A stretch of DNA of 64,000 nt from Delphinus delphis (lineage: Eukaryota > Chordata > Mammalia > Artiodactyla > Delphinidae), in the NCBI RefSeq assembly GCF_949987515.2, contig NC_082698.1, positions 32,950,070-33,014,069 on the forward strand, given 5' to 3'. The position numbers and the translations under genes were made by a program. Each line of letters opens with the position of its first letter. Positions within the stretch are counted from its first letter, which is position 1. The notes below the pieces were generated by a model. The model was given only the letters and a program-made list of their open reading frames with translations. It ran no database searches and was not told where the DNA came from. Of this stretch, positions 47,022-59,655 are shown in pieces.

Positions 47022-47407
47022 ATTGCTTGACTTTGTCTTTAAAAAATAATCTATAAAATTTTTACAGTATTATTTGTTGTCTAGTAGTACGCTTCTTTTT
47101 AAATTTTAAAAATATTTTGGGAAAACGTAAAACCTGAAAATGGTTTTAAAAATTCAAACATTACAGAGGGTAAAAAGTGAAGAGTCAGTCTCCTTCTCAT
47201 CTTTGACTATTATTAGTCTTCCAGCTTCCCTCCCTAGAGACCCACTAATAGTTAATATTCAGATATTCTATGCACATGTAAGTAATGATCTCTTTTAAAA
47301 CATTAATGTTTGTATCATATGCGTTATTTATTTGACATTGCCTCCAAGTAGCAAACAATGGTTGAATTTCTAAATATGTAAGATTTATATTTTTTTAATG
47401 AATCTAG
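47022..47407. other. Rest of FRA10AC1 intron 7
   Basis: No further features seen. Confidence 0.4.
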
Positions 47408-47492
47408 GGAGAAGAGACTTGCAAAGAAATACTATGATAAATTATTCAAGGAATACTGCGTAGCAGATCTCACCAGATACAAAGAAAATAAG
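47408..47492 (+). CDS. FRA10AC1: FRA10AC1 coding exon 8 (residues 127-155)
   Basis: The acceptor is ATCTAG before 47408 and the donor GTATGC follows 47492. It encodes EKRLAKKYYDKLFKEYCVAD then LTRYKENK, a basic segment likely to be helical. It ends on a codon boundary. The next coding exon is 12.4 kb away, across the L1-bearing intron. Confidence 0.95.
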
Positions 47493-47979
47493 GTATGCCT
47501 TCCAGATATTTATAGAAGAAGGTTCTTATTCACGTATAGTGTTACTTTTTAATATACTATTGTGCCCTGTATTATTCTTTTAAGAATAATTCAATCCTAA
47601 GTTGTCCTCCATCTATGAAGTATCAGTTGGACCATTTAACCTCGATAGCTGTGGAATTTACAAAGGGCCCTGAAGTCAAGGGTGACTCTTTGTGAGCTGA
47701 GACATGAAAAGTCTAAAATGAAACACAGGTGGCTACTGAATCTTGTTTTATCCTGACTCTAATCCAGAGCCTCTAGTGATTATGATTTGACACTTTGAAT
47801 GATGTCTTCTTCCACAAATGATGTTTGAAATTGATAGGCTTTTTTTTCCAAATGGAATGCCATATAAAGAGGCAGATGCACATCTTCTGTTATGTAAATG
47901 TCTATTCTAGTAAAAATAGCTCTTATCAGTGCCAATTAGTAATGGCAAATTTCCCTTCCCGCTTTACATCTTACTTTAA

Positions 47980-48453
47980 TTTTTTTTTTTAATTAATTTT
48001 ATTTATTTTTGGCTGCATTGGGTCTTCGTTGCTGCATGCAGGCTTTCTCTAGTTGTGGCGAGCGGGGGGCTACTCTTCGTTGCAGTGCACAGGCCTCTCG
48101 TTGTGGTGGCTTCTCTTGTTGCAGAGCATGGGCTCTAGGTGCACGGGCTTCAGTAGTCACAGCACGCAGGCTCAGTAGTTGCGGCACATGGGCCCTAGAG
48201 CACATGGGCTTCAGTAGTTACAGTGTGTGGCCTCAGTAGTTGTGGTGCGCAAGCTCTAGGGCACGTGGGCTTCAGTAGTTGTGGCATGTGGGCTCAGTAG
48301 TTGTGGCGCACAGGCTGTAGAGCGCAGGCTCGGTAGTTGTGGCGCACAGGCTTAGTTGCTCCGCAGCATGTGGCATCTTCCTGGACTAGGGATCGAACCC
48401 ATGTCCCCTGCATTGGCAGGCGGATTCTTAACCACTGTGCCACCAGGGAAGTC
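47980..48453 (-). mobile_element. CHR-1-type SINE with internal 60-bp tandem expansion
   Basis: Ordinary CHR-1 ends, but the middle has units starting at 48130, 48190, 48251 and 48312, each opening with a gggctctag-like block and containing cttcagtagtt. Other copies in this window have one full unit and one partial. Flanks tactttaatt and tattttagtt match only loosely. Confidence 0.9.
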
Positions 48454-48483
48454 CTATTTTAGTTAATGTTGAAGTGATTTTTA

Positions 48484-51400
48484 AAAAATAGAAGTAGAGT
48501 TGATTTACAATATTGTGTGTTTCAGGTGTATAGCAAAGTGATTTGGTTATATATATTTTTTCCTTTTTTTCGATGCTTTTCCATCATAGGTTATTACAAG
48601 ATATTAAATATAGTTCCCTGTGCTATCCAGTAAATCCTTGTTGTTTATATTATATATGGTAGGTGTATTTGTAATCTCATACTCATAATTTATCCCTCCC
48701 CCCATATTCCCCTTTGGTAACCATACATTTGTTTTCTGTGTCTGTGAGTCTGTTTCTGTTTTATAAATAAGTTCATTTGTACTATTTTTAGATATCCACC
48801 TATAAGTGATATCATATACTTGTCTTTCTCTGTTTTACTTAGTATGATCATTTCTGGGTCCATCCATGTTGCTGCAAATGGCATTATTTCATTCTTTTTT
48901 ATGGCTAAATAATAGTCCATTGTATATATATACCACATCTTTTTTATCCATTCATCTGTCGATGGACACTTAGGTTGCTTCCATGTCTTGGCTATTGTAA
49001 ATAGTGCTGCTGTGAACGTTGGGGTGTGTGTATCTTTTTGAATTAGAGTTTTCGTCTTTTCCAGATACATGCCCAGGGGTGGGGATTGCTGGATCATATA
49101 GTAACTTTATTTTTAGTTTTTTATGGAACCTCCATACTCCATACTGTTTTTCCACAGTGACTGCACCAATTTACATTCCCAACAACAGTGTAGGAGGGTT
49201 CCCTTTTCTCCACAACCTCTCCAGCATTTATTATTTGTATACTTTTTGATAATAGCCATTCTGACTGGTGTGAGGTGATACCTCATTGTAGTTTTGATTT
49301 GCAGTTCTCTAATAACTAGCGGTGTTGAGCATCTTTTCATATGCTTGTTGGCCATCTGGATGTCTACTTTAGAGAAATGTCTATTTAGGTCTTCTGCCCA
49401 TTTTTTGATTGAGTTTTTTGGTTTTTTTTATATTGAGCTGTGTGAGCTGTTTGTATATTTTGGAAATTAAGCCCTTGTTGGTCTCATCATTTGCAAATAT
49501 TTTCTCCCATTCCATAGGTTGTCTTTTCATTTTGTTTATGGTTTCCTTTGCTCTGCAAAAGCTTTTAAGTTTAATTAGGTCCCATTTGTTTATTTTTGCT
49601 TTTATTTCTTTTGCCTTGTGAGACTGACCTAAGAAAATATTGCTACGATTTATGTCAGAGGATGTTTTGCCTATGTTCTCTTCAAGGAGTTTTATGGTGT
49701 CATGTTTTATATTAAAGACTTTAAGCCATTTTTAGTTTATTTTTGTGTATGGTGTTAGAGTGTGTTCTAACTTCATTGATTTACATGTGGCTGTCCAGCT
49801 TTCCCAATACCACTTGTTAAAGAGACTGTCTTTTCTCCATTGTATATTTTTGCCTCCTTTGTCGAAGATTAATTGACCATAGTGTGTGGGTTTATCTCTG
49901 GGCGCTCTATGCTATTCCATTGATCTGTATGTCTGTTTTGTGCCAGAACCATGCAGTTTTGATTGCTGTGGCTTTATAGTATTGTCTGAAGTCTGGAAGG
50001 GTTATGCCTCCAGCTTTGTTCTTTTTCCTCAGGATTACTTTAGCAATTCTGGGTCTTTTGTGATTACATATAAATTTAAGGATTATTTATTCTAGTTCTG
50101 TGAAAAATGTCATGGGTTATTTGATATGGATCACATTAATCTGTAGATTGCTTTGGGTGGTATGGCCATTTTAACTATATTAAGTCTTCCAGTGCAAGAG
50201 CATGGTCTAGCCTCCAATTTCATCGAATCATCTTCTGTTTCCTTTATCAGTGTTTTATAGTTCTCAGCATATAAGTCTTTCACCTCCTTGATTAGGTTTA
50301 TTCCTAGATATTTTTCTTTTTTTTTGGATGCGATTTTAAATGGGAATTTATTTTACTTTCTCTTTCTGATATTTCATTGTTAGTATGAAGAAATACAGCA
50401 GATTTCTGTATATTAATGTTGTATTCTGCTACCTTGCTGAATTCATATATCAGTTTTAGTAGTTTTTGTGCAGAATCTTTAGGATTTTCTATATATAGGG
50501 TGTCATGTCATCTGCACATAATGACAATTTTACCTTTTCCCTTCCGTTTTGGATACCTTTTATTTTTCTCATCTGACTGTTGTGGCTAGGACTTCCAGTA
50601 CTATGTTGAGTAGAAGTGGTGAGAGTGGACATCCTTGTCTTGTTCCAGATTTTAGCAGGAAGGCTTTCAGCTTTTCACCATTTAGTATTATGTTGGCTAT
50701 GTGTTTGTCACAAATGGCTTTTATTATGTTGAGATATGTTCCCTCTATACCCACTTTGGTGAGAGATTTTAATCATGAATGGATATTGAATTGTACCAAG
50801 TGCTTTTTATCTATTGAGATGATCATGTGGTTTTTGTCTTTTGTTGATGTGATATATCAGATTGATTGATTTGCGTATGTTGAACTATTCGTGTGACCCT
50901 GGAATGAACCCAACTTAATTATGGTGTATGATCCTTTTTATGGGTTGTTGGATTCGGTTTGCTAATATTTGTTGAGGATTTTTGCATCTATATTCATCAA
51001 AGATATTGTCCTGTAATTTTCTTTTTTTTAGTGTCTTTGTCTGGTTTTGGTGTCAGGGTGATGGTGGCTTCATAGGATGGCTTTGGGAGTGTTCCCTCCT
51101 CTTCAATCTTTTGGGAGAGTTTGAGAAGGATCAGTATGAGTTCTTCTCACTATGTTTGGTGCAATTCCCCAATGAAGCCATCCAGTCCTGGACTTCTGTT
51201 TTCAGGGAATTTTTTAAATTACAGATTCTATTTCACTTCTAGTGATAGATCTGTTCAAATCATCTGTTTCTTCTTGATTCCGTTTTTACAGGCTATTTCT
51301 AGAAACTTGTCCATTTCTCCTAAGTAGTCCATTTTGTTGGCATATAACTGTTCATAATATCTTATGATTTTTTGTATTTCTGTAGTGTCGGTTAATATTT

Positions 51401-54400
51401 CTCCCTTTCATTTCTTATTTTATTTATTTAGGTCCTCTCTCTTTTCTTCTTGGTGAGCCTGGCCAGAAGTTTGTTGATTTTGTTTATCTGTTCAAAAAAC
51501 CAGCTCTTGCTATTATTGATTTTTCTGTTGTTTTTTAATCTTTATTTTATTTATTTCTTCTCTGATCTTTATTATTTCCTTCATTCTGATGACTTCAGGT
51601 TTTATTTGCTCTTCTTTTTCTAGTTCTTTTAGGTGGTAGGTTAGGTTGTTTATTTGTGAGTTTTCTTGTTTTTTGAGGAAGGCCTGTATCGCTATGAACT
51701 TCCCTCTAAGGACTGCTTTTGCTGCATCCCATAGATTTTGTATGGTTGTGTTTTCATTGTTGTTGTCCCAAGATATTTTTTATTTCCTCTTTGATTTCAT
51801 TGTTGACCCATTGGTTTTTAGTAGCATGTTGTTTAGTCTCCATGTAATAGTTTTTTTCCTCGTTTCTCTTTGATTTCTAGTTTCATGTGGTTGTGGTCAG
51901 AAAAGATGCTTGAAATAATTTCTATCCTCTTAAATTTGTTGAGCCTTGTTTTGTGTCCTAGTATGTGGTCTTTCCTAAAGAATGTTCCATGTGTGCTTGA
52001 AAAGTATGTGTTTTCTGCTTTATTTGGATGTAGTATCTTGTAGATTTCAATTAAGTCTAACTGTTCTGTTGTGTCATTTGGGATCTCTGTTGCCTTATTG
52101 CTGTTCTGTCTGGGAGATCTGTCCATTGATGTGAGTGAGGTGTTAAAAGTCTCCTACTATTATTGTATTCCCATCAGTTTCTCCCTTTATGTCTGTTAGT
52201 ATTTGTTTCATGTATCTAGGTGCTCCTGTATTGTGTGTGTATATGTTAACCAGTGTGATATCCTCTTCTTGTATTGATCCTTTTATCATTATATAGTGTC
52301 CTTCTTCGTCTTTCTTTATGGCCTTTGTTTTAAAGTCTGGTATGAGTGTTGCTACCCTCGCTTTCTTGTCATTTCCATTTGCATGAAATATCTTTTTCCA
52401 TCTCCTCACTTTCAATCTATATGTGTCTTTAGCCCTAAAGTGGGTCTCCTGTAGGCAGCATATTATAGGTTCTTGTTTTATTATCCAATCTGCCACTCTG
52501 TGTCCTTTGATTGATGTTTTTAGTCCATTGACACTTAAAGTAATTATTGATAAGTGTGTTTATTGCCATTTTAAACCTTGTTTTCCTGTTGATTTTGTAT
52601 TCTTTGTTCCTTTCTTCTTTTTGTTTTTCCTTTTGTGCTTTGATGGTTTTCTTTTGTATTATGCTTGAGTTCCTTTCATTTTGGTTTTTGTGAATCTGTT
52701 GTATGTTTTTGATTTGTGTTTACCCTGATTTTCAAGTATGTTAACCCATAACTCTATCTACTTGCTTTAGACTGGTGGTCATAACAGCTCAAACACTTTC
52801 TAAAAGATCTACATTTTCTTACTCCCCTCCTCCACATTTTGTAGTTTTGATGTCCTGTTTCTCATCTCATGTTTATCTTTTTGCTGTTCATTGTAATTAT
52901 AATCGCTTTCACAGAATTTTTTGATTGTTTCTTTAATCTATGTACTGCCTAATTTAAGTAGTCTTCAATCTTTTTATATATTTACTTTTTCTATTGTGAT
53001 TTTCCATTTCTTATAGATTCCTGTTTCTTTTCTATTTAGAGAACACCTTTCAGTATTTCTTATAGAGTAGGTTTAGTGTTGCTGTATTCTTTTATTTTTT
53101 TCTTTGAGAAATTCTTTCTCTCTCCTTCCATGCTTAATGATAATCTTGCTGAGTAGGGTATCATAGGTTGCAGGTTTTTCCCTTTCAGGACTTTAAATGT
53201 ATCTTGCCACTCCCTTCTGGCATGCACAGTTTCTGTAGAGAAATCAACTGATACCCTTATGGCGGTTCCCTTGTAACTGACTCTTTGTTTTTATCTTGCT
53301 GCCTTTAGAATCCTCTCTAACTTTTGTCATTTTCATTATGATATCTTGGAGTAGGTCTGTTTGGGACCCTCTGTGCTTCCTGTATCTGGATATCTGTTTC
53401 CTTCTTTAGGTTTGGGAAGTTTTCAGCCATAATTCCTTTGAATAAATTTTTGATTCCCTTTCCTCTTTCTTCTTCTGGGATTCCTTTTATGCATAGATTG
53501 GCATGCTTTATATTATCCCATAATCTCATATGTTGCTTTCATTTTTTTCTTTCATTTGTCTTTCTGTCTGCTGTTCTGATTGGGTGATTTCCATTATTCT
53601 GTCTTCCAGATCACTTATTCATTCTTCTACCTTATTTAGTTTGCTATTTATTTCCTTTAGCTTGGTTTTCATCTTGGCAGTTGGGTTATCTAATTTTGAT
53701 TGGCTCCTCTTTATAGTTTCTAGTTCCTTGTTATGGTGATCTGCGTTTCTATCAATAGTCTTTCTTAATTCCTTCAGCATTATTATTACCTCCTTTTTGA
53801 GCTTGGGGTCGGGTAGACTGGAGAAGTCTGTTTCGTTGACTGGAGAAGTCTGTTTCGTTGTTCTTTCAGGGGATTTCTCTTGTTCTTTTAATTGGAAATA
53901 GTTCCTTTGTTTTTTCATTTTACTTATATTTCTTTGACTCTATGAATTTAGGAGAAACAGTTATCTACTGTGGCTGTTTTTATGTCAGAGCGACCCTGTG
54001 TAGACTGTGGGAATCCAGTATTCTTGGTGCAAGGGTTGTTTTTGGTAGGATTCTTGCCATATCTTTTCTCAGGGTGTGTTGGCCCTTGTCCCCTTGATGG
54101 CAGTGTGTTTGGTGGTGGTGTGATCAGAGCCTGCACTGGATGTTGAGTAGGGCCTCCTCTTTGCTCTGTGGTTGTCACAGCCCTGTCAGGGGCAGGGTCT
54201 GCTCCCCAGTTGTAGGAGTAGAAGCCCCCACCCAGGTCAGGTTCTAAGCTGCAGTGTGAGGTAGGTGGGACTGGAGCACTCTCTCTGGGAAAGGAGCTGC
54301 TGTGTATTCTTCCCCAGGAGCTGTCCACAGGAACGTGCAACTGTGATGCTGCCTGCCACCTGGTGCATGTGCCCACAAAGATCAGTGTTGTTGGCCCTGC

Positions 54401-55212
54401 CTTCAGTGGCTGGTTCCTCTGTGGGAGCACTGGTAATGGGCTTGGAGGTCCCTTAGGTACATATGCATGCTGACAAAGCCACTGATGGAAAACCTCCTGA
54501 AGGTGTGCGCACTGTGGGAGCTCCAGTCACTGGCTCAGACTTCAGCCCTGCCTCCGTGTGCGCGCACCCACAGAGTTTGCAAAACCCGCAGTGGCCGGAG
54601 CTGTGCCCCATTGCAAGCATGCTGATAATGAGCCTGCTGTGGCAGAACCACTCTCTGTCCTGTGCACACCCCCAGTTTTGGCCCAAGCAACACTCCTGGC
54701 CCTTCAGGCTGTCTCCACGCAGCCAAGCCAAGTCCTCTTCCCAGGTCTGTCCACTGAAGCCCAAGTTTCACTACCCAGTTGCTGTGCACTTCAGGCACGT
54801 GTCTCTGGCTAGGAAGTGCAGCGACATGGCGGGGACCGTCTATACTGGTCTTTCTTTACCCTGCAGGGCTGCAGACCAGCTCCCATGCTCTTCTCTCGAG
54901 CCTCTGAAGCTCCCTATCTGTCCCAGCAGACCTCCCAGCTGGTGAAGGAGGTTCCCAGGGTGAGGGGACCTTTCCTTTTTCACAGCTCCCTACCAGGGGC
55001 GTAGGTCTCATCCCAATTCCTCTTCTTCTCCCTGTTCCCTTTGTCTTCCCCAGTTATGTGGGGATCTTTCTTTCAGCTCTGGTTGTATAGGATCTTCAAG
55101 CTTTCAGTAGGTATTCTCTGAGAATTGTTCTACGAGTAGATGTATTTTTGTTTTATTTGTGGGAGGAGGTGAGCTCCATGTCTCTCTGCCATTTTGATCG
55201 CCTCCTCTAGGA
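48484..55212 (-). mobile_element. Nearly full-length L1, antisense in FRA10AC1 intron 8, inactive
   Basis: About 6.7 kb. Read on the minus strand it has a GC-rich 5' UTR (55212 to about 54000, start with gatcaaaatggcagagagac), an ORF1 remnant (53317-53918; LRKTIDRNADHHNKELETIK, then LWDNIKHANLCIKGIPEEER), an ORF2 endonuclease region (52143-52496; EPIICCLQETHFRAKDTYRL), a reverse transcriptase region (50569-50754; [16 protein letters not shown]) and a C-terminal end (48690-49355). The active-site motif near 50510 reads CADD and is followed by a stop. Frame breaks occur throughout. Short duplicated flanks tgattttta at 48475-48483 and 55213-55221. Confidence 0.93.
53821..53861 (-). repeat. Short tandem duplication in the L1 ORF1 remnant
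   Basis: gagaagtctgtttcgttg occurs twice in tandem, about 21 bp apart. Confidence 0.85.
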
Positions 55213-55382
55213 TGATTTTTATTCCTATCTCATTTTTCACATTTTTAGCTACTGATAGATAAATTGACCCAGAAACAAATGATCTCAGTTTGAAATGGGA
55301 GGGGAAGGAATGTTGCATAAATCTGTATGTTTTGGATAGTGTACATCTGTATTGTATTAAGACAACCTATTTAAAAAGTTTT

Positions 55383-55696
55383 TAAAAAAAATTTAATTTA
55401 TTTTTGGCTGCGTTGGGTCTTCGTTGCTGCTCACAGGCTTTCTCTAGTTGGGGTGAGTGGGAGCTACTCTTTGTTGTGGTGTGTGGGCTTCTCCTTGCAG
55501 TGGCTTCTCTTGTTGCGGAGCACAGGCTCTAGGTGCGTGGGCTTCAGTAGTTGTGGCTCTCGGGCTCTAGAGCACAGGCTCAGTAGTTGTGCACATGGGC
55601 TTAGTTGGCATGTGGGATCTTCCTGGACCAGGCCTCCAACCTGTGTCCCTTGCATCAGCAGGCGGATTCTTAACCACTGCGCCACCAGGGAAGTCC
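55383..55696 (-). mobile_element. CHR-1-type SINE, intron 8
   Basis: Reverse-strand long form from ggctgcgttgggtcttcg to ccaccagggaagtccc. Flanks ttaaaaagtt and ctaaaaagct suggest a short duplication. Confidence 0.9.
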
Positions 55697-56064
55697 CTAA
55701 AAAGCTATCTTAGATTTGTTTATCCGAAGGATTTCTTTTCATTTTAATAGTTAAATCTCAGAACCATAATTGGTTTAATAATTTTTCACTAGTGCCTTTA
55801 ACATGTGGGTTGCTTTACAATATTCTCATAGATAGTAGTAGTGTGCATTTTTATAACCCTGTTTACAAACCCCAGCACTTGATGTATCCCTAAAACTTCC
55901 TCAGTTTCTTGTAAACTAGCTCTCATCTCTAATAGTTATTGACCATATTGAATCCAAAAAGCATCACAGCAGTTGGAGTTACTTGAAGGTATTATACTGC
56001 AAGTTGCAGGTGAAGTATAAGTCTTTCAAGGAGCACATAACAAAACTTTTTCAACCCTGGTTCA

Positions 56065-56160
56065 TTTGTTGATTGTCTTCCAATATTTATATAGGACTGG
56101 GCTGGGTGCTGTGGGTTAAAGCATGGTGTCTGCCCTCAAAAAATAACTATAGTTGACGGA
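56065..56160 (-). repeat. L2 3'-end fragment
   Basis: ggttcatttgttgattgtct, ggactgggctgggtgctgtg and gtctgccctcaaaaa resemble the reverse L2 tail. Confidence 0.5.
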
Positions 56161-56208
56161 AGAAAGTGGATATAAATAAATAGTTAAATATTTGTATTCC
56201 CCATTTAT

Positions 56209-56421
56209 TTTGTTTTCATTTTTGTTTTTGCGGTACGCGGGCCTCTCACTGTTGTGGCCTCTCCCTTTGCGGAGCACAGGCTCCGGATGCGCAGGTTCAG
56301 CGGCCATGGCTCACGGGCCCAGCCGCTCCGCAGCATGTGGGATCTTCCCAGACCGGGGCACGAACCCGTGTCCCCTGCATCGGCAGGCGGACTCTAAACC
56401 ACTGCGCCACAAGGGAAGCCC
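56209..56421 (-). mobile_element. CHR-2-type SINE with TSD, intron 8
   Basis: Reverse-strand CHR-2. Exact duplication tgtattccccatttat (56193-56208, 56422-56437). Head-to-head with the next SINE. Confidence 0.94.
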
Positions 56422-56480
56422 TGTATTCCCCATTTATAAAAACACAGTATATTACTGGAAATCATACTTTATAGTGCATA

Positions 56481-56775
56481 GGGACTTCCCTGGTGGCGCA
56501 GTGGTTAAGAATCCGCCTGCCAGTGCAGAGGACATGGGTTCAATACCAGGTCCGGGAAGATCCCACATGCCATGGAGCTACTGAACCCATGAGCCACAAC
56601 TACTGAATCCTGCGCGCCTAGAGCCCGTGTTCCGCAGCAAGAGAAGCCACCGCAGTGAGAAGCCCGTGCACCGCAACGAAGAGTAGCCCCCACTCGACAC
56701 AACTAGAGAAGCCCGCATGCAGCAGCAAAGACCCCATGCAGCCAAAAATAAATAATAAATAATTTAAATAAATAA
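56481..56775 (+). mobile_element. CHR-1-type SINE, intron 8
   Basis: gggacttccctggtggcgca head through aaaaataaataataaataat tail. Weak flank match (tgcata). Confidence 0.92.
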
Positions 56776-57301
56776 AATGCATAATCTTGAAACAAGTTGT
56801 GTTTTTCTATTAGAACATGATGAGTTAGTTAGATACCAGGGTAAGTGCAAGTAAGAAATCACATATGACTTGCAGGTGTTGAGTATAGATCCTAGAGAAA
56901 TAGGAAATATGGAGAGAGGGACATCTTTTTTCTTAAGGCTGTTTTTTAGAGCAGTTTTAAGTTCACGGTAAAATAGAGGGAAAGGTAGAGAGATTTCCCA
57001 TATCTTGCTCCACACATACCAGGGGGATCTTCTTGGCAAAGATAATGATTGTTTTTTTTGGCATAGTATTTTGGAGAAAGAGTAATGCTGTTGACTTTCT
57101 TGCTACTATGCATTTTCTCATAGTTTTACTTACACAAAGGCAGTGTTTTATTCATTTTTAATTAACAAGCTCCTAGCTAAGTGCCTAATATATATAGTAG
57201 ATACTTAGGGCATTTTTAGTGAATTCCAGCCTTTGTTTCACACCCCTATTTCCTTCTTTGTTGCTTTTTCCCTTTCATCATTGAGAATTTGGTTGGATCA
57301 T
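56776..57301. other. Intron 8 sequence without recognised features
   Basis: No exon or nameable repeat. Confidence 0.4.
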
Positions 57302-57495
57302 TGTATCAGTTAGGGTAAGATTCAGCTACAGGGACCAGCAAGCAGTTCCAAATAACAGTGACTTAAATGAACTACAAGTTTGTTTTCCTTTCCCATAAAA
57401 GTCCAGGTGGATGGTCATGGAACTTTGTGTTGTCAGGAAGTCAGGATACTTCTCTCTTATTGCTTGCATGTGTGACCTCCTTGTTCTAGAGGGTA
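57302..57495 (+). repeat. Fragment related to the LTR-like element at 16774
   Basis: Starts tgtatcagttagggtaagat and includes aacagtgacttaaatgaact, matching the start of the element at 16774 in arrangement. Family not named. Confidence 0.4.
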
Positions 57496-57654
57496 GAGTG
57501 AGAAGAAAAGGAGGCTAAGCACCACACCCTGAGTAATTCAAGTGTTTAATCCAATGTATCAACAGGAATATTTGTCAGGAAAGAATAGAAAAACATTGAG
57601 GCAAAACCTCTATGCAATCTTTAACTAGTAGGACATATTGTAGTTGTTACATTT

Positions 57655-57790
57655 CTTATCCGCCATAAGATTATAACCTTCTTGGTGACAGACACTTATT
57701 TTAATAATCACTTTATACTCTCAGCAGAGTGCCAAGCCAGTAAGTAGTTACTTAATAATTATTTGTTGAATAGATTAATGAGTGAAAGAA
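57655..57790 (+). repeat. L2 3'-end fragment
   Basis: ttataaccttcttggtgaca, gtagttacttaataattatt and tgttgaatagattaatgag. Confidence 0.65.
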
Positions 57791-58089
57791 AAAGTTTGGG
57801 AACTGTTGCTGTACACATTTGACTATGCTTCAGTAGACATTCCAACATCTTTTGGATGACAAACAGTCCTCACATAGATGTATGGGCTTAAAAATAGAAT
57901 TAAATACAGAGTTATTTTGAATTTTTTATTTCTTTTTTTCCTAGACTGGGGGATTTTATTTTATTTTCAGTTAGAATATTTTGAAATATTTCGAGCCCTC
58001 ATTTGCGTTTAAAATACAGAATTGCCTAATTCAAATAATAGATGATTAAAAAATAAAATAAAAATAAGCAAAATTAACCAGGCATTGAA

Positions 58090-58265
58090 TGCTTCATCTG
58101 AATTATCTTTCTTAATTACAACAACCTATGAGATTAGGATTTTATTCATAAAAAGGAAATAGACTGAGAAATTAAGTAACTTTCCCAACCTCACAGCTAG
58201 TTAATAAATGATAGAACTTGCATTGGGTCAGCATGATTCTAGAGCTGAGCTTTTAACTATATGGT
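58090..58265 (-). repeat. MIR fragment
   Basis: aattacaacaacctatgaga, actttcccaacctcacagct and ggtcagcatgattctagagc. Confidence 0.75.
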
Positions 58266-58383
58266 AAATTGAATAGAAAACTAAACTATTTACTAAAATA
58301 GTAATTTAGCATATGGATGTGAGTCTTATAAGATAGTGGAGAAAACATTTTAACACTATCATTTTTAGCCAAAAAGCAAATAA

Positions 58384-58580
58384 CAGTTGACCCTTGAACA
58401 ACGTGGGTTTGAACTGTGTGGATTCTTTCACTAAATACGTACTATAGTACTACACAGTCTGTGTTGGTTCAGTTTGCAGATGTGGAACCCTGGATCTGGA
58501 GGGCTAAGTGTAAATTTATGCTCAGATTTTCAACTGCGTAGTGGTCAGTGCCCCTAAACCCCATGTTCAAGGGTCAACTA
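58384..58580. repeat. MER8-like (Tigger-derived) DNA transposon
   Basis: Inverted ends cagttgacccttgaacaacg and tgttcaagggtcaacta; same family as 43900-44125. Confidence 0.78.
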
Positions 58581-58639
58581 TAAAGTTACGTTTAGGAATC
58601 TGGAGGGAAATTTAACAACTTTCCACTTTAGGGCTCCAG

Positions 58640-58783
58640 ACTGGTACCATTGCTTTTTCCTGTTCATTACTATTCTGTTGTAGTGGGAAAAGAGCTATAT
58701 ACAAATGAAGGGTTGTGGTTGTGTTCCATTAAAACTTTATTTATAAAAATAGGCAGCAGGCCTGTAGACCATTATCTGCTAAC
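58640..58783. repeat. Old DNA-transposon-like repeat, family not named
   Basis: gttccattaaaactttattt, ataaaaataggcagcaggcc and ctgctaacccctgg; opposite orientation to the copy at 44160. Confidence 0.55.
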
Positions 58784-58784
58784 C

Positions 58785-59020
58785 CCTGGTGTACTATACA
58801 CCAGATACTATTATAAGTACTTTATATGTATTATTCCATTTAAACGTCTTAACCCAAAGCAGTAGTACTCGTATTATCTCTATATGAGGCAACTGAGCCA
58901 CAAATAGATTAAATAACTTGTCCAGTATTATATAGCTGTGAAACGATGGAGCTAAGACATAAACCCAAACAATCTGACTCCAAAGACTGTACTCTCATAT
59001 TATAGTATACTGCTTCTTTA
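58785..59020 (-). repeat. MIR SINE
   Basis: actatacaccagatactatt, ttccatttaaacgtcttaac and aataacttgtccagtattat match reverse MIR. Confidence 0.75.
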
Positions 59021-59140
59021 TTGTACTAGAACTTCTTTTTTTCTGTCAGTGTCATAGAACAGTATATATTTTTTGTTAATTTACATACCTTGTGCCTGGC
59101 ACCTATAACTTTTAATAAGAAGTCCAAAAGTAAAGAGGAT

Positions 59141-59451
59141 CGGACTTCCCTGGTGGTGCAGTGGTTAAGAATCCACCTGCCAATGCAGGGAACACAGGTT
59201 CAAGCCCTGGGCCAGGAAGATCCCACATGCCACGGAGCAGCTAAGCCTGTGTGCCACAACTGCTGAGCCCACACGCCACAACTACTGAAGCCCATGCACC
59301 TATAGCCTATGCTGTGCAACAAGAGAAGCCACTGCAATGAGAAGCCTGTGCACCGCAATGAAGAGTAGGCCCCGCTCGCAGCAACTAGAGAAAGCCCGCA
59401 CACAGCAATGAAGACCCAACACAGCCAAAAATGAATAAATAAACTTTTTTA
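59141..59451 (+). mobile_element. CHR-1-type SINE, first of a tandem pair
   Basis: Long form with an aataaataaactttttt tail. It lies between TSD copies at 59126-59140 (aaaagtaaagaggat) and 59452-59464. Confidence 0.93.
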
Positions 59452-59464
59452 AAAAGTAAAGAGG

Positions 59465-59655
59465 GGCTTCCCTGGTGGTGCAGTGGTTGAGAGTCCGCCT
59501 GCCGATGCAGGGGACGCGGGTTCGTGCCCCGGTCCGGGAAGATCCCACATGCCGCGGAGCAGCTGGGCCCGTGAGCCATGGCCGCTGAGCCTGCGCGTCC
59601 GGGGCCTGTGCTCCGCAACAGGAGAGGCCACAACAGTGAGAGGCCCACGTACCGC

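Noticed and set aside
53948..54945. ORFs of 160 codons on both strands
   Set aside because: They lie in the GC-rich 5' UTR of the L1 at 48484-55212. GC-rich noncoding DNA opens frames by chance, and neither translation shows a domain.
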